Shown here piece by piece: positions 19,679 to 29,154 of a DNA stretch of 64,000 bases; within the stretch, counting starts at the first letter, position 1; each line of letters begins with the position of its first letter. A program made the position numbers and the translations under genes. The DNA comes from Bordetella parapertussis (GTDB lineage Bacteria; Bacteroidota; Bacteroidia; Chitinophagales; Chitinophagaceae): the NCBI GenBank assembly GCA_943331005.2, contig CALQJX020000008.1, forward strand, positions 1 through 64,000, given 5' to 3'. Under the pieces are notes generated by a model, which searched no databases, was not told the DNA's origin, and saw nothing but the letters and a program-made list of their open reading frames with translations.

Positions 19679-20458
19679 ATGGATAAGCTTAAAGAAGTAC
19701 TGCTCACCGCCACACATGAGGCCGGAAAGATCATTCTGAATTATTTTAACGGCAGTTTCAAGATAGACCATAAGGAAGGGGTGAACAACCTTGTGACCGA
19801 AGTGGATCAGATGGCGGAAAGGAAGATCATAGAGATCATCAAAGAGTCTTACCCTAGTCATAGTATAATAGGTGAAGAAACAGGCGAATCGATACAAGTA
19901 TCGGACTACCAATGGATCATAGACCCTATAGACGGCACGGTGAACTTTGCACATGCCATTCCGCTGTGCTGTGTGAGCATAGGGCTGATGTATAACAACA
20001 GCGTGATCATGGGTGCGGTGTTCAACCCCATGATGAATGAATTTTTCTTTGCTGAAAAAGGAAAGGGCGCTACACTGAATGGCCAGCCTATAAATGTATC
20101 TTCCAAAAGCGATTTCAAAACTGCATTCCTGGTAACAGGATTTCCGTATAAATGGCCGGAGAATACGCTGGAACATCCGGTTATGGTGTTTGAGCGCATG
20201 GTACTGGAAGGATTGCCGATACGCAGGCTGGGCTCTGCAGCCATAGACCTTTGCTGGGTGGCCTGCGGCAGATTTGATGGTTTCTGGGAATATAACCTGA
20301 GCGCATGGGATGTGGCAGCCGGCTACCTGATGGTACTGGAGGCAGGTGGGACGATAACCGACTTTGATGGAAAAATAGGCAACGTATTCGACAAACAAAC
20401 ACTTGCCACTAATGGCCTGATACACCAGGATATGCTGCGGGTGATACGAAAAAGCTAA
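19679..20458 (+). CDS. Inositol-monophosphatase-family phosphatase
   Basis: A 259-residue lithium-sensitive phosphatase-superfamily protein. Metal-binding motifs are GEETGE near residue 62, WIIDPIDGTVNFAH near residue 80 and WDVAAGYLMVLEAGG near residue 208. These are the three signature motifs of IMPase/SuhB/CysQ-type enzymes. The substrate could be inositol phosphate, a nucleotide phosphate or another sugar phosphate; the SuhB-like branch seems closest. It starts 4 bases after the TolC-like gene and ends 57 bases before the GT87-like gene. Confidence 0.9.
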   Translation: MDKLKEVLLTATHEAGKIILNYFNGSFKIDHKEGVNNLVTEVDQMAERKIIEIIKESYPSHSIIGEETGESIQVSDYQWIIDPIDGTVNFAHAIPLCCVSIGLMYNNSVIMGAVFNPMMNEFFFAEKGKGATLNGQPINVSSKSDFKTAFLVTGFPYKWPENTLEHPVMVFERMVLEGLPIRRLGSAAIDLCWVACGRFDGFWEYNLSAWDVAAGYLMVLEAGGTITDFDGKIGNVFDKQTLATNGLIHQDMLRVIRKS

Positions 20459-20515
20459 GTTGCACTTTTATTACAACAGCGCACACACTACTACACAAAC
20501 ACACTTTTATAACAG

Positions 20516-21760
20516 ATGCGGGAAAAGGTAAAAGCACTCCTACTTGATCCGAGGACATTACTGACCATATTTATTATTGCAGCCATAGGCGCATCTGTGC
20601 AGAACATTCTGCTGGGTACGCACCCCTATATAGCGCCGGCACCCGGCAGCTATCCGGACGATATAATGAACAAGCCCGGACTGATGGAACAGTTCAACGG
20701 CATGAGACTGACCGAGTATAACAACTACGTCATCTTTAAGTTTTCTTTCTTTCACCTGCTGAATGGCACCAACCTCTATGGTCTGTACCCGGGCCAGCAT
20801 TGGGACTTCTTTAAGTACAGCCCTACCTTTGCCCTGCTGATGGCCCCCATGGCCTATCTGCAAGATATATTTGGGCTGTCTATCTGGAACATCCTTAATG
20901 CGATAACGGTATTCTTTGCCATAAGAATGCTGCCGCTGAAAGAAAAAACACAATGCCTACTGCTGTGGCTTATTTCGCTGGAATTGCTGACAAGCCTGCA
21001 GAATAACCAAAGCAACGGCCTGATGTGCGGACTGATAATAGCAGCCTATGGCTCTATGCAACGAGGCAAACCAATATGGGCTACGCTATGGCTGGCCCTG
21101 TCGGTATACATAAAAGTATATGGCGCTATTGGTTTTGCACTGTTCCTTTTTTACCCCAATGACCGATTGAAGTTTGTGCTTTATGCGGCACTATGGATGG
21201 TGGTACTGTTTGCGCTGCCTCTGGTGGTAACCCCTTTCCAGACCCTGATATGGCAGTACAAGAACTGGCTGGAGCTGATGAAAGCCGACGCAGTGGCCGC
21301 TACGGGTCTTTCGGTAGCCGGCTGGCTGAATACCTGGTTCGGGCTGAAGGATGTAAAAACAGCGGTGAGTCTGGGAGGTATATTGCTGTTCCTGGCTCAG
21401 TTCATTCGCTTTGACCTCTACAAAAACGAAGCCTACAAAATAATGATGGTGGCTTCTATGCTGATATGGGTGGTGATCTTCAACCACAAGGCAGAATCGC
21501 CCACCTTCATCATAGCTATGGCAGGTGTGGGATTGTGGTATTATGCACGCCCAAAGGCTACCTGGCGTACCGTAGTAGTGGTGCTGACCTTTATCTTTAC
21601 CAGCCTGAGTACTACAGACATTTTTCCACCCTTTGTGCGCAACGGACTCATATATCCCTACACTATAAAGGCAGTGCCATGTATCATGGCATGGTTCATT
21701 GTGTTTGCAGAGATCATGCTGCTGAAGAAGGAAGAAACAATAGCAGTGCGCAACGCATAG
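20516..21760 (+). CDS. GT87-like polytopic glycosyltransferase (DUF2029)
   Basis: A 414-residue membrane protein with about ten transmembrane segments and a large loop between the first two. The loop contains NNYVIFKFSFFHLLNGTNLYG and FFKYSPTFALLMAP. This GT-C topology with an early periplasmic loop matches the GT87/DUF2029 polyprenyl-phosphate-dependent mannosyltransferase type. It would use a lipid-linked sugar on the outer face of the inner membrane; the sugar and acceptor are not known. It is the last gene of the tolC-like unit, and the convergent DUF2130 gene ends 2 bases away. Confidence 0.8.
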   Translation: MREKVKALLLDPRTLLTIFIIAAIGASVQNILLGTHPYIAPAPGSYPDDIMNKPGLMEQFNGMRLTEYNNYVIFKFSFFHLLNGTNLYGLYPGQHWDFFKYSPTFALLMAPMAYLQDIFGLSIWNILNAITVFFAIRMLPLKEKTQCLLLWLISLELLTSLQNNQSNGLMCGLIIAAYGSMQRGKPIWATLWLALSVYIKVYGAIGFALFLFYPNDRLKFVLYAALWMVVLFALPLVVTPFQTLIWQYKNWLELMKADAVAATGLSVAGWLNTWFGLKDVKTAVSLGGILLFLAQFIRFDLYKNEAYKIMMVASMLIWVVIFNHKAESPTFIIAMAGVGLWYYARPKATWRTVVVVLTFIFTSLSTTDIFPPFVRNGLIYPYTIKAVPCIMAWFIVFAEIMLLKKEETIAVRNA

Positions 21761-21761
21761 C

Positions 21762-23009
21762 CTATTCGAGCAGGTAACTACTCTCTTCAGAAAGCAGATT
21801 GAGATCAACATCCATACCGGCAATACCCTCTATAGAACCACGGATGTGTGCTGCATTCAGCAATACTTTTTCGAGCTGTTTCTCGCGGGCTTTCCACAAT
21901 TTCTCCATCTGTTCCCTTTCGCGCTGAATGGATATTTTCATGGCATGAAAACCTTCGCGGATGGCGTTCCATTGCTGGGCGAATTCGTTGCTGATAAGGT
22001 AGTTGTAAAGCAGGGTCATTTTGTCGCCCTTGTTCTCGTTGCTTTTTGATGCCACATATACCTTTATGAGCAGCTCGCGCAGAATGTGCACCAGCGTGGC
22101 CACATCGGAAAATGTGCAGATCCACACATCGTCCTTTTGCCCGAAACCACTGATCTCGTCGGGCATGGCCTGGGTAACTATTACACCCAGCTCTATACCC
22201 TGAACACGCATATCGGCTTTCAGTTTCTCTGTCCAGTCTTTACCAAAGTCTTTGGTTCGCTTGCTCTCGAAAATGATGCGACCACATTCCTGTCCCAGTT
22301 TGTTGCGGACGGTGAGTATACAATCGGCACCACGCTTGCCCTTGCCCACCTCGTTCACCAGATCGAAGGGGAAGGTGCTGCGCAGCAATTCTTCCAGCGC
22401 CAGCTCCTGCACCTCGCCCTGTAGCTGCATAGAGCCCTGTTCAGACTTGCGCCTCATTTCTTCTATCAGCCTTTTCTGATCTTCGAGCTGCTTTTCTTTT
22501 TCTTTCAGCTTCATCTCGAACTCAGAAATATTGAGTTTGTTCTTTTCTTCTTCCGACTTCTTGATGGTTTCCTCCAACTTGGCCCTTTCTTCCAGTATCT
22601 TGCGCTGCATTACCAGTTCCAGCTCCAGCTCGCGGTCTCTGAGCTCCTGCATTTTGCGCAGGAAGTCCATTTCCTTCTGTCGTGCCTCCATGAGTTTTGC
22701 CTCATTGTTCTTATTGGCATCTTCCAGCAAGCGCATCTTGGCCTCATAGTCGGCACCCACCTTCTGCTGCATTTCTTTGCGCATGGCAGCCTCCATCAAT
22801 CGCTTTTCGTCTTCCATTTTACGGGCCATATCGGCCTGTTGCTGTTGCAAAGCAGCTTCCTTCTGCAGGTATTGCTCCTCCCTTTCTTTTTGTTTGGCTA
22901 TCCATTTCTGGTTAAATTCCTTAGAAAGTTCTTCTCTTACCGACTGTGCTATAGCGGCGGTGGGTTCGAACTGGGTATTGCAAGTGGGACAAATGACGAG
23001 TGTTGACAT
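21762..23009 (-). CDS. DUF2130-domain protein with long coiled coil
   Basis: A 415-residue protein. The N-terminus MSTLVICPTCNTQFEPT carries a CxxC pair. Residues about 40-190 are a long charged coiled coil, and the C-terminal half is the DUF2130 domain. That domain has GADCILTV then IIFESKRTKDFGKDW, an arrangement like a PD-(D/E)xK nuclease core. The C-terminal extension returns to helices. The family is widespread and uncharacterised, and nuclease activity is inference. The start at 23009 is supported by a -7 box 9 bases upstream; an open frame extends further but would begin before the promoter. Confidence 0.85.
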   Translation of the reverse strand: MSTLVICPTCNTQFEPTAAIAQSVREELSKEFNQKWIAKQKEREEQYLQKEAALQQQQADMARKMEDEKRLMEAAMRKEMQQKVGADYEAKMRLLEDANKNNEAKLMEARQKEMDFLRKMQELRDRELELELVMQRKILEERAKLEETIKKSEEEKNKLNISEFEMKLKEKEKQLEDQKRLIEEMRRKSEQGSMQLQGEVQELALEELLRSTFPFDLVNEVGKGKRGADCILTVRNKLGQECGRIIFESKRTKDFGKDWTEKLKADMRVQGIELGVIVTQAMPDEISGFGQKDDVWICTFSDVATLVHILRELLIKVYVASKSNENKGDKMTLLYNYLISNEFAQQWNAIREGFHAMKISIQREREQMEKLWKAREKQLEKVLLNAAHIRGSIEGIAGMDVDLNLLSEESSYLLE

Positions 23010-23017
23010 AGTTATTT

Positions 23018-23025
23018 CAAAAGTA
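23018..23025 (-). promoter_or_regulatory. Putative -7 box TACTTTTG of the DUF2130 gene
   Basis: A consensus box on the minus strand, 8 bases from the start codon at 23009. It would give a leader of only a few bases and rules against the longer upstream frame. Confidence 0.45.
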
Positions 23026-23125
23026 AAGAATCGGGGATGAAAATTGCCGGTAAAACGTACCCGAAGTTCGTGAATTAGGTGCAGAGAGTAGTGCCAATGC
23101 AATTTTTGCCGTATTTTACCGTCGA

Positions 23126-25033
23126 ATGAGGCGTTACGCATATATATTTATTTACTTTCTTCTGTTACCGGTACTGGCAATAGCCCAGTCTGAAAAGAAG
23201 GCAACTAAGTATTTCAATGCAGCTCTGACGCAGAAAGCAGGCAAGAACTATACGAAGGCCTGCAAAACTATGGAGCGTGCAATAGAGAACGACCCGGCCA
23301 ATGCTGATGCCTATAGCATACTTGGCGAATGGTATTTTGCCGGTCATGAATTTGAAAAGGCGGAGTTTACCTTCAGAAAAGCATCGGTGAAGTGCAACAA
23401 TGGCAAACTGCGGTTCATGAAGCCCATGGTGAGGAGCCTAATCTATGCAGGCAAGGGCGATGAGGCACTGATGCTGATAAGCAGCTATGCCACCATAAAA
23501 GACAGCTCAGAATGGAACCTGTTGCGCAGTCAGGCTACATTTGTAAAAAGTGCGCTGCAGCGCTCATGGGGCGTTTGGCCTGTGAATATGGGTATGCGGG
23601 TGAATAGTTCTTTTCCGGAGTTGTTCCCTTCTATGGCTGTAGATACCCAATCTCTGTTCTTTACCCGCAGGGTGAACAACATGGACGAAGACCTTTTCTA
23701 TGCCAATGCCGACTCTTGCGGCGGCTGGTTTGCCTGCCGGAATGCGGGAGACCCGCCCAACACATCGAACCAGGAATCGGCACAGTTTGTATCGGCAGAT
23801 GGTCATTATCTGTTCTTTACCCGCTGCGAGAACATGAGCGAGAACGGATCTGCAGAAGGCGGTTGTGACCTGTTCATGGCCTACAGGGTGCATCTTGACG
23901 GGGAATGGACCATTGCACAACCATTCGGTCAAACGATCAACAACCCTACCTATGAGGGAATGCCCAGCCTATCGCCGGACAACAGAGAACTCTATTTTGT
24001 GAGCGACCGCAAGGGAGGGTATGGCGGGTACGACATATGGGTATCGAAATTTGAAGATGGCCTGTGGCAACTACCCGTAAATGCAGGACCATCTATCAAC
24101 ACAAAGGGCAACGAAACCACTCCGTATATAGCGGCAGATAATAAAACACTGTTCTTTGCCAGCGACTACAGGCCGGGCATGGGCGGCACTGATATCTTCA
24201 TGAGCCGCAGGAAGGCTAATGGCAACTGGACGGAAGCAGAGAACCTGGGCTACCCCATCAATACAGCCAATGACGAGAAAAGCGAATTTGTATCGCTGGA
24301 TAGCAAGACGCTCTATTTCGCATCGGACAGGAACGGGCCTACGGGTAATTTTGACATTTATCAGGTTCCATTGCCGGGCATAATAGCGCCATTGCCAGTA
24401 AGCTATCTGCAGGGATATGTTTTCGACAGCATATCGAGAGACAGACTGAACTCTGCCAATATGCTGATATGCAACGCCGCCAACGGAGACACCCTTTATG
24501 AGCTGCGCAGCAACAGGGGCGATGCTAGCTATGTAATAACATTGCAACCCGAAAAGACCTACGCTATACATACTACCCGCATGGGCTATCAGGCCGTAAG
24601 CGATACTGTGGTGCTGGGCAAAGAATATATACACCAGCCGCTGACGCATCATGTAGCCATGCTGACACTAGACTACAACCCTATAGTACCTATAAATGAC
24701 AGTTTAATAGCTACTGTACATTTTGATGTGAACATTACAGAACTATCGGCAGCAGACAAGGACATACTACAAAATACACTGTCGCCATGGCTGGAAGAAA
24801 AAGGTATAGTAATTTATATAAATGCCTATACCGATAATACCGGTACCCCAATGATCAATGAGAGTCTTTCCTTCAAACGGGCCAACATCGTGAAACAGGA
24901 GATCATGTCTCTAGGGCTCGATGAAACCATGCTGGAGGCAAAGGGCTGGGGTGAGGCTAACCCTTTAGCGCCCAATGACACCGACGAAGGCAGGCTGAAG
25001 AACAGAAGGGTGGAAATAATAGTGAGGAGATAA
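23126..25033 (+). CDS. PorE-like TPR / beta-propeller / OmpA-family protein
   Basis: A 635-residue exported protein with signal peptide MRRYAYIFIYFLLLPVLAIAQ. Domain order: TPR-like repeats (about 22-120), a WD40/PD40 beta-propeller with repeated LYFVSDRKGGYGGYDIW-type blades (about 165-415), a carboxypeptidase-regulatory-like beta-sandwich (about 430-510), and a C-terminal OmpA peptidoglycan-binding domain ending NRRVEIIVRR. This order matches PorE, which anchors the type IX secretion system to peptidoglycan. Several Bacteroidota paralogues share it, so identity as PorE itself is not certain. It stands alone, divergent from the DUF2130 gene. Confidence 0.88.
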   Translation: MRRYAYIFIYFLLLPVLAIAQSEKKATKYFNAALTQKAGKNYTKACKTMERAIENDPANADAYSILGEWYFAGHEFEKAEFTFRKASVKCNNGKLRFMKPMVRSLIYAGKGDEALMLISSYATIKDSSEWNLLRSQATFVKSALQRSWGVWPVNMGMRVNSSFPELFPSMAVDTQSLFFTRRVNNMDEDLFYANADSCGGWFACRNAGDPPNTSNQESAQFVSADGHYLFFTRCENMSENGSAEGGCDLFMAYRVHLDGEWTIAQPFGQTINNPTYEGMPSLSPDNRELYFVSDRKGGYGGYDIWVSKFEDGLWQLPVNAGPSINTKGNETTPYIAADNKTLFFASDYRPGMGGTDIFMSRRKANGNWTEAENLGYPINTANDEKSEFVSLDSKTLYFASDRNGPTGNFDIYQVPLPGIIAPLPVSYLQGYVFDSISRDRLNSANMLICNAANGDTLYELRSNRGDASYVITLQPEKTYAIHTTRMGYQAVSDTVVLGKEYIHQPLTHHVAMLTLDYNPIVPINDSLIATVHFDVNITELSAADKDILQNTLSPWLEEKGIVIYINAYTDNTGTPMINESLSFKRANIVKQEIMSLGLDETMLEAKGWGEANPLAPNDTDEGRLKNRRVEIIVRR

Positions 25034-25234
25034 GCCAGTATTGCTTTTCAGACAAAAAGGTCTTAAAAAACATCGTGACTTTACTGCTACATTAATATTC
25101 CCAATGTACCCGCATTTCCCGTTGATTAGCACAGTAGCTGAAAGACTCTTACTAACAACGGCAACATATGCTTTGAAAGCGAAGAAGATAAGGGTACAAC
25201 CTTCCACCTATCATTTCCAATAAAAAAAATGAAA

Positions 25235-26992
25235 TTAGCGTAGCATCATCTTTCTGATATATTTCACAGGAGCACTACCATAACCAAGGAACTGCTCGTG
25301 AAACTGTTTCAGTTTGAAGTTCTTACCCGCTTTGTTTTTCACCTGTTCTCTCAAGTCGCAGATCTCTGTGAAGCCTGTGAAGTAGCAACACAGCTGCACC
25401 TGTGTGAGGGTAACTCTTTTCCATTTCCCTTCAGCCTCAGCCTGTTGCTGAAATGCCTCATCTACTAAAAGTTTCATAGCTTCTTCGCGGGTCATATTAC
25501 CTGCATGTACGCTGTAGTCGAGAATAGTGTTGCAGGTACTGCGCATGTTCCATTTGTAATACATAAGCCACATCTCCAGCGGAGCATCGGGAGTAGGTGC
25601 CAATGCCCTGGCACCATAGCCGTTCTCCAGCATCATGAGCTCTGTATACACCGCCCAGCCCTCTATCATAGCATTGTTGCCCAGCACCGCCTTTACTAAA
25701 CTTGGCGACTGATTGGCGTAGACCAGCTGTGTGTAATGCCCCGGTATAGCCTCGTGAATATTGAGTATCTGCAGAATGTACTTGTTATATTCACGCAGGT
25801 AACTTTCGGCCTTGTCTTTGTCCCAACCTTCCAGGCTGCCTACATTGTAATAGGTATTACCGTTCTTGTCGTAAGGGCCGGGAGAGGTAATTGATGCACC
25901 TGCCACACCGGCCATGTATGCCGGCTCTCGCCTTACCACCAGTGGTTTGGAAGGATCTATGTAAATAAGGTCTTTGCGTTTGATGAAGTCGACCAGAACG
26001 GGTATCTGATGTTCTATAGCAGCCTGAAAAGAATCGGGTGCCACATGTTCCTCAGAAAGCCTGTTGATCATTTGCCTGATAGCACCAAAGGTATCTGCAG
26101 GCATAGGCGTTCTGTAATATTTAGACCACAACTTAGTAGTGGTCTCATACATTTTTTCGTGCAGCTCTTTTTTGTGTGCCAGTGCTTTGCGGTAAATCTC
26201 TTCTGCTGTATATCCTGCCTGCATATCGTAGGCAAACTTTTTGGCGTAGAGCTCCTTGCCCAACCTGAAACTGCGCGGTGTTTTATGCTCCAGCTTCTTC
26301 AGCCATTCGGCATAGGCTTTTATAGCCACTACCGCTGCTGTTGCTCTGTTGCGAATCTGTTTCTTTTCAGCATCGGTAAGCGTAGCTTTTTTCAGTGCAT
26401 CTTCCAAATCTGTTTCAAAAACAGATAAACCGCCCAGGTTCTGTGCTATAGCCAACTCTGTGTGTTCTTTAGTAGGATTGACTATGTTGTTCTTTGCAGC
26501 TTCGTAGTAAGCAGGAACAGCTGCAAGACGTTCATTGAAATTACGGAGCCTGGTATCGAGCGCATCATATTCGTTGCTAAGCATGTCGGCGAAAACACCG
26601 GATACATTGTAGCCAGAAGGATCCCATTCATATGACCTCAGCTCCCTGATACCCCACTCTGTGCTGCGCAGCTGGTTCTCTATCAGATAGTAGTCTGTCT
26701 TATTGGCATCTGACAGGTCATTGAGGTGGAATTTCTTCAGCGAATCGAGGGTGGCCGTACAAAATTTCAGTTCTTTGGTTCTTGATGCAGCATCCGGCAC
26801 TATCAGTACTCCATCATATTTATGATAGCCTATACTGCTGGCCCATGTGGGGTACAATACCCACAGAGACTCTATGAATGTGCCTTTATACTCATCGAAA
26901 CGGCGATCTTCTGTACTGCCCGATTGTGCTGAAACTTTACCCATTATACACTGTAATAGACCGAATACGATAAGAAATAAACGTTTGTGCAT
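25235..26992 (-). CDS. Exported DUF885-family putative metallohydrolase
   Basis: A 585-residue protein with a signal peptide ending in VSAQ. The DUF885 family is marked by the conserved helix motif NIHEAIPGHYTQLVY at about residue 413, an HExxxxH-like metal site. A later glutamate in MIEGWAVYTELMM completes the expected gluzincin-like arrangement. The protein is probably a periplasmic zinc peptidase, but this family has little biochemistry. About 200 bases without a gene separate its end from the PorE-like gene. Confidence 0.88.
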   Translation of the reverse strand: MHKRLFLIVFGLLQCIMGKVSAQSGSTEDRRFDEYKGTFIESLWVLYPTWASSIGYHKYDGVLIVPDAASRTKELKFCTATLDSLKKFHLNDLSDANKTDYYLIENQLRSTEWGIRELRSYEWDPSGYNVSGVFADMLSNEYDALDTRLRNFNERLAAVPAYYEAAKNNIVNPTKEHTELAIAQNLGGLSVFETDLEDALKKATLTDAEKKQIRNRATAAVVAIKAYAEWLKKLEHKTPRSFRLGKELYAKKFAYDMQAGYTAEEIYRKALAHKKELHEKMYETTTKLWSKYYRTPMPADTFGAIRQMINRLSEEHVAPDSFQAAIEHQIPVLVDFIKRKDLIYIDPSKPLVVRREPAYMAGVAGASITSPGPYDKNGNTYYNVGSLEGWDKDKAESYLREYNKYILQILNIHEAIPGHYTQLVYANQSPSLVKAVLGNNAMIEGWAVYTELMMLENGYGARALAPTPDAPLEMWLMYYKWNMRSTCNTILDYSVHAGNMTREEAMKLLVDEAFQQQAEAEGKWKRVTLTQVQLCCYFTGFTEICDLREQVKNKAGKNFKLKQFHEQFLGYGSAPVKYIRKMMLR

Positions 26993-27009
26993 GACCAGTA
27001 ATTATGTAA

Positions 27010-27017
27010 CAAACATA
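27010..27017 (-). promoter_or_regulatory. Putative -7 box TATGTTTG of the DUF885 gene
   Basis: A TAnnTTTG match on the minus strand 17 bases before the start codon at 26992. Confidence 0.4.
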
Positions 27018-27053
27018 CAGTAACAGCCGCTATTCTCCTACAAAGGCTACCTG

Positions 27054-27410
27054 TTAGTGCAATACCCGTATAGAATAGGCAGTGTCGGGTGTGGGTGCCC
27101 ATGCAAGGCAGGTAGCACAATTCTGTACAGACTGAGGAACAATACTGAAACGGATATTAATATTGCCATCTACCCCACCCCAATTGCACGGGTTTGCCAC
27201 TCTGAATACATTGTTTAGCGTAGTACTGTCAGAGGTATTCACCCAGCCTATTTGCCCCAGCGGAGTATCATCCATGAACTGAACAGTTATATTTCCGCAC
27301 AATGAGTTTATGATACGGCCCTGATAAATATGTGAGGGTTCGAAATTTTTATCTGACCTGCTGCAGGAGCAAGTAAACGCTATAACCAACAAAAATATCA
27401 GGTATTTCAT
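27054..27410 (-). CDS. Putative lipoprotein of unknown function
   Basis: A 118-residue protein with signal MKYLIFLLVIAFTCSCSRS, in which the Cys at position 16 is the likely lipidation site. The mature part has four more cysteines (CGN, NPCNW, NCATC), which may form disulfides, and reads as a small beta-rich domain. I do not recognise the family. It has its own -7 box and lies between the DUF885 gene and the divergent peroxiredoxin gene. Confidence 0.7.
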   Translation of the reverse strand: MKYLIFLLVIAFTCSCSRSDKNFEPSHIYQGRIINSLCGNITVQFMDDTPLGQIGWVNTSDSTTLNNVFRVANPCNWGGVDGNINIRFSIVPQSVQNCATCLAWAPTPDTAYSIRVLH

Positions 27411-27436
27411 AGTACAGTTTTATATGAGTTCAGGAT

Positions 27437-27444
27437 CAAATTTA
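27437..27444 (-). promoter_or_regulatory. Putative -7 box TAAATTTG of the lipoprotein gene
   Basis: A consensus box on the minus strand 26 bases before the start codon at 27410. Confidence 0.4.
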
Positions 27445-27562
27445 CACTTTACAAAAAGAAAAAGTAAAATATGAAGCTATAGCTCTGATAATAAAACCAT
27501 AAAACCTATGAGGCAATGTGCATATTATCATGCCCTTAATTAACTTTACCTCAAAAAAATAT

Positions 27563-28036
27563 ATGAGCATACAAATTGGCCAGCAGGCACCGGACTTCAA
27601 ACTACGTGATACAGAAAAGAATGTTGTGACACTGAACGAACAACAAGGCAAAAATGTATTGTTACTGTTCTTCCCATTGGCATTTACCAGTGTTTGCACT
27701 AAAGAACTGTGCATGACCAGGGATAATCTGGCTTTCTACAACAATCTGAATGCTACAGTATATGGTATCTCTGTTGACTCCCTCTTCTCTCTGAAAAAAT
27801 TTAAGGAAGAGCAGCAGTTGAATTTCGAACTGCTTAGTGACTTTAACAAGACTGCGTCAAAAGACTATGACAGTTTGTATGAACATTTCTTCAACGATAT
27901 GGACGGTGTTTCCAAGCGTTCTGCTTTTGTAATAGACAGTAAGGGCACAGTGCGTTATGCAGAAGTATTGGAAAATGCAGGAGAAGTGCCTGATTTTAAT
28001 GCGATCAATGAATGTTTGCAGCAAATAAATAATTAA
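27563..28036 (+). CDS. Peroxiredoxin (BCP/AhpE-like, atypical 2-Cys)
   Basis: A 157-residue thioredoxin-fold peroxidase that reduces hydroperoxides in the cytoplasm. The peroxidatic Cys45 lies in FPLAFTSVCTKELC, and Cys50 in the same helix is spaced like the resolving cysteine of BCP-type enzymes. FELLSDFN and RSAFVIDSKGTVRYAEVL complete the redoxin pattern. The frame is open 15 codons upstream, but MSIQIGQQAPDFK is the family start. It is divergent from the lipoprotein gene and lies 35 bases ahead of the T9SS cargo gene. Confidence 0.92.
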   Translation: MSIQIGQQAPDFKLRDTEKNVVTLNEQQGKNVLLLFFPLAFTSVCTKELCMTRDNLAFYNNLNATVYGISVDSLFSLKKFKEEQQLNFELLSDFNKTASKDYDSLYEHFFNDMDGVSKRSAFVIDSKGTVRYAEVLENAGEVPDFNAINECLQQINN

Positions 28037-28071
28037 ATTGCACTATAAATATTATTCATAATCGCTACTCA

Positions 28072-29046
28072 ATGAAAAAGATAACATTACTTTTTGCCAG
28101 TGTTTTGTTTGCAGTTGCCTCTTTTGGTCAAACAATTATAAACCCCGGAATGGAAGACTGGCGTACTTCTCTGGTGGGCTTTCCTTTCCCAACCACACCT
28201 ATTCAGGCACCAAAATTCTGGTTCGGTGTAGACTCTCTGGCATTGACAGTAGGGCCTTTGACAGGCGGCGGCACCTTTCATCGTCAGATATTCAAAGAAA
28301 CAGTAAAAGTGCATTCGGGTTCCTCTTCTGCTAAAGTCATGACTGCCCAGCAGGGCGATCTGGGTATGGCTCCCGGCATACTTTCAAACGCCAAGGTAAA
28401 TGTGGATATTACCACAATGGATGTTACGTTTACAGGAGGTACTGCTGTAACTGTACAGCCAACTACTGTAACTGCATGGGTAGCTTATTCTCCCGGTATT
28501 GACACCCTTACAGACACTATAGGCTATGATGAAGGTATACTGACGGCTGAAGCGATTGCGACTGTTGGCTCTGTTGACTCCAGCATAGGAGTAGGTTTCA
28601 TCAATATTACCCCATCCGACACTTTCTATGAAGTGACGGCAGCACTTACCTACACAACCACAGACTATCCTGTTCACACACTGCGTATCACGTTCCTGAG
28701 TGGCGGTGCCAGTGCAGACCTGCTTGATAGCAGCACCCTATATGTAGATGATGTTACGATGACCAGCGTACCGAATCCAACAACAGGTATCAAGATCGCT
28801 ACTGCTACAGATGTAGTAAAAGTATATCCAAATCCTGCGAAAGGTGCCCTGTATATTTCAGGTCCGCAAAATGGCGGTCTCACCTGTACATTGACCTCAG
28901 TTAGCGGACAGGTAGTGATGCAACAAACACTGACAGGTGCTGACAAACTTGATATCTCCTGTCTGGCAGCAGGTATCTATCTGTATAACATTACAGATAA
29001 TGCGGGCAAAAACCTGCAGCACGGAAAAGTAACCGTTAACAACTGA
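28072..29046 (+). CDS. Secreted protein with C-terminal T9SS sorting domain
   Basis: A 324-residue exported protein. The signal peptide (MKKITLLFASVLFAVASFGQ) is followed by a beta-sandwich region of carbohydrate-binding-module type, beginning INPGMEDW. The last 76 residues (249-324) are a type A T9SS sorting domain: VKVYPNPAKGALYIS, then SVSGQVVMQQ, then LDISCLAAGIYLYNI, ending GKVTVNN. It should cross the outer membrane through the T9SS and be released or anchored at the surface. No catalytic domain is seen, so it may be adhesive or structural. A strong terminator follows. Confidence 0.9.
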   Translation: MKKITLLFASVLFAVASFGQTIINPGMEDWRTSLVGFPFPTTPIQAPKFWFGVDSLALTVGPLTGGGTFHRQIFKETVKVHSGSSSAKVMTAQQGDLGMAPGILSNAKVNVDITTMDVTFTGGTAVTVQPTTVTAWVAYSPGIDTLTDTIGYDEGILTAEAIATVGSVDSSIGVGFINITPSDTFYEVTAALTYTTTDYPVHTLRITFLSGGASADLLDSSTLYVDDVTMTSVPNPTTGIKIATATDVVKVYPNPAKGALYISGPQNGGLTCTLTSVSGQVVMQQTLTGADKLDISCLAAGIYLYNITDNAGKNLQHGKVTVNN

Positions 29047-29094
29047 TAATCAGCCGCTACCGGGCAACTGAAGAGCTCCCGGTAAATATACTTG

Positions 29095-29125
29095 CACCCG
29101 CATAGAAGATATGCGGGTGTTTTTT
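29095..29125 (+). terminator. Rho-independent terminator of the T9SS cargo gene
   Basis: A perfect nine-base stem CACCCGCAT / ATGCGGGTG with a seven-base loop is followed by T residues. It lies about 50 bases after the stop. Confidence 0.85.
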
Positions 29126-29137
29126 CAGGATAAATAT

Positions 29138-29145
29138 TATTTTTG
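29138..29145 (+). promoter_or_regulatory. Putative -7 box TATTTTTG of the GT2 gene
   Basis: A consensus TAnnTTTG box 9 bases before the ATG at 29155, just after the preceding terminator. A very short leader is implied. Confidence 0.4.
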
Positions 29146-29154
29146 CCGACTGAT

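Noticed and set aside
23153..25033. PorE-like gene as a plain OmpA porin
   Set aside because: The TPR, propeller and regulatory-like domains precede the OmpA domain, and no N-terminal beta barrel is present.
26009..26428. Long plus-strand frame opposite the DUF885 gene
   Set aside because: It is a shadow of the DUF885 coding sequence with no start signal, family motif or composition of its own.
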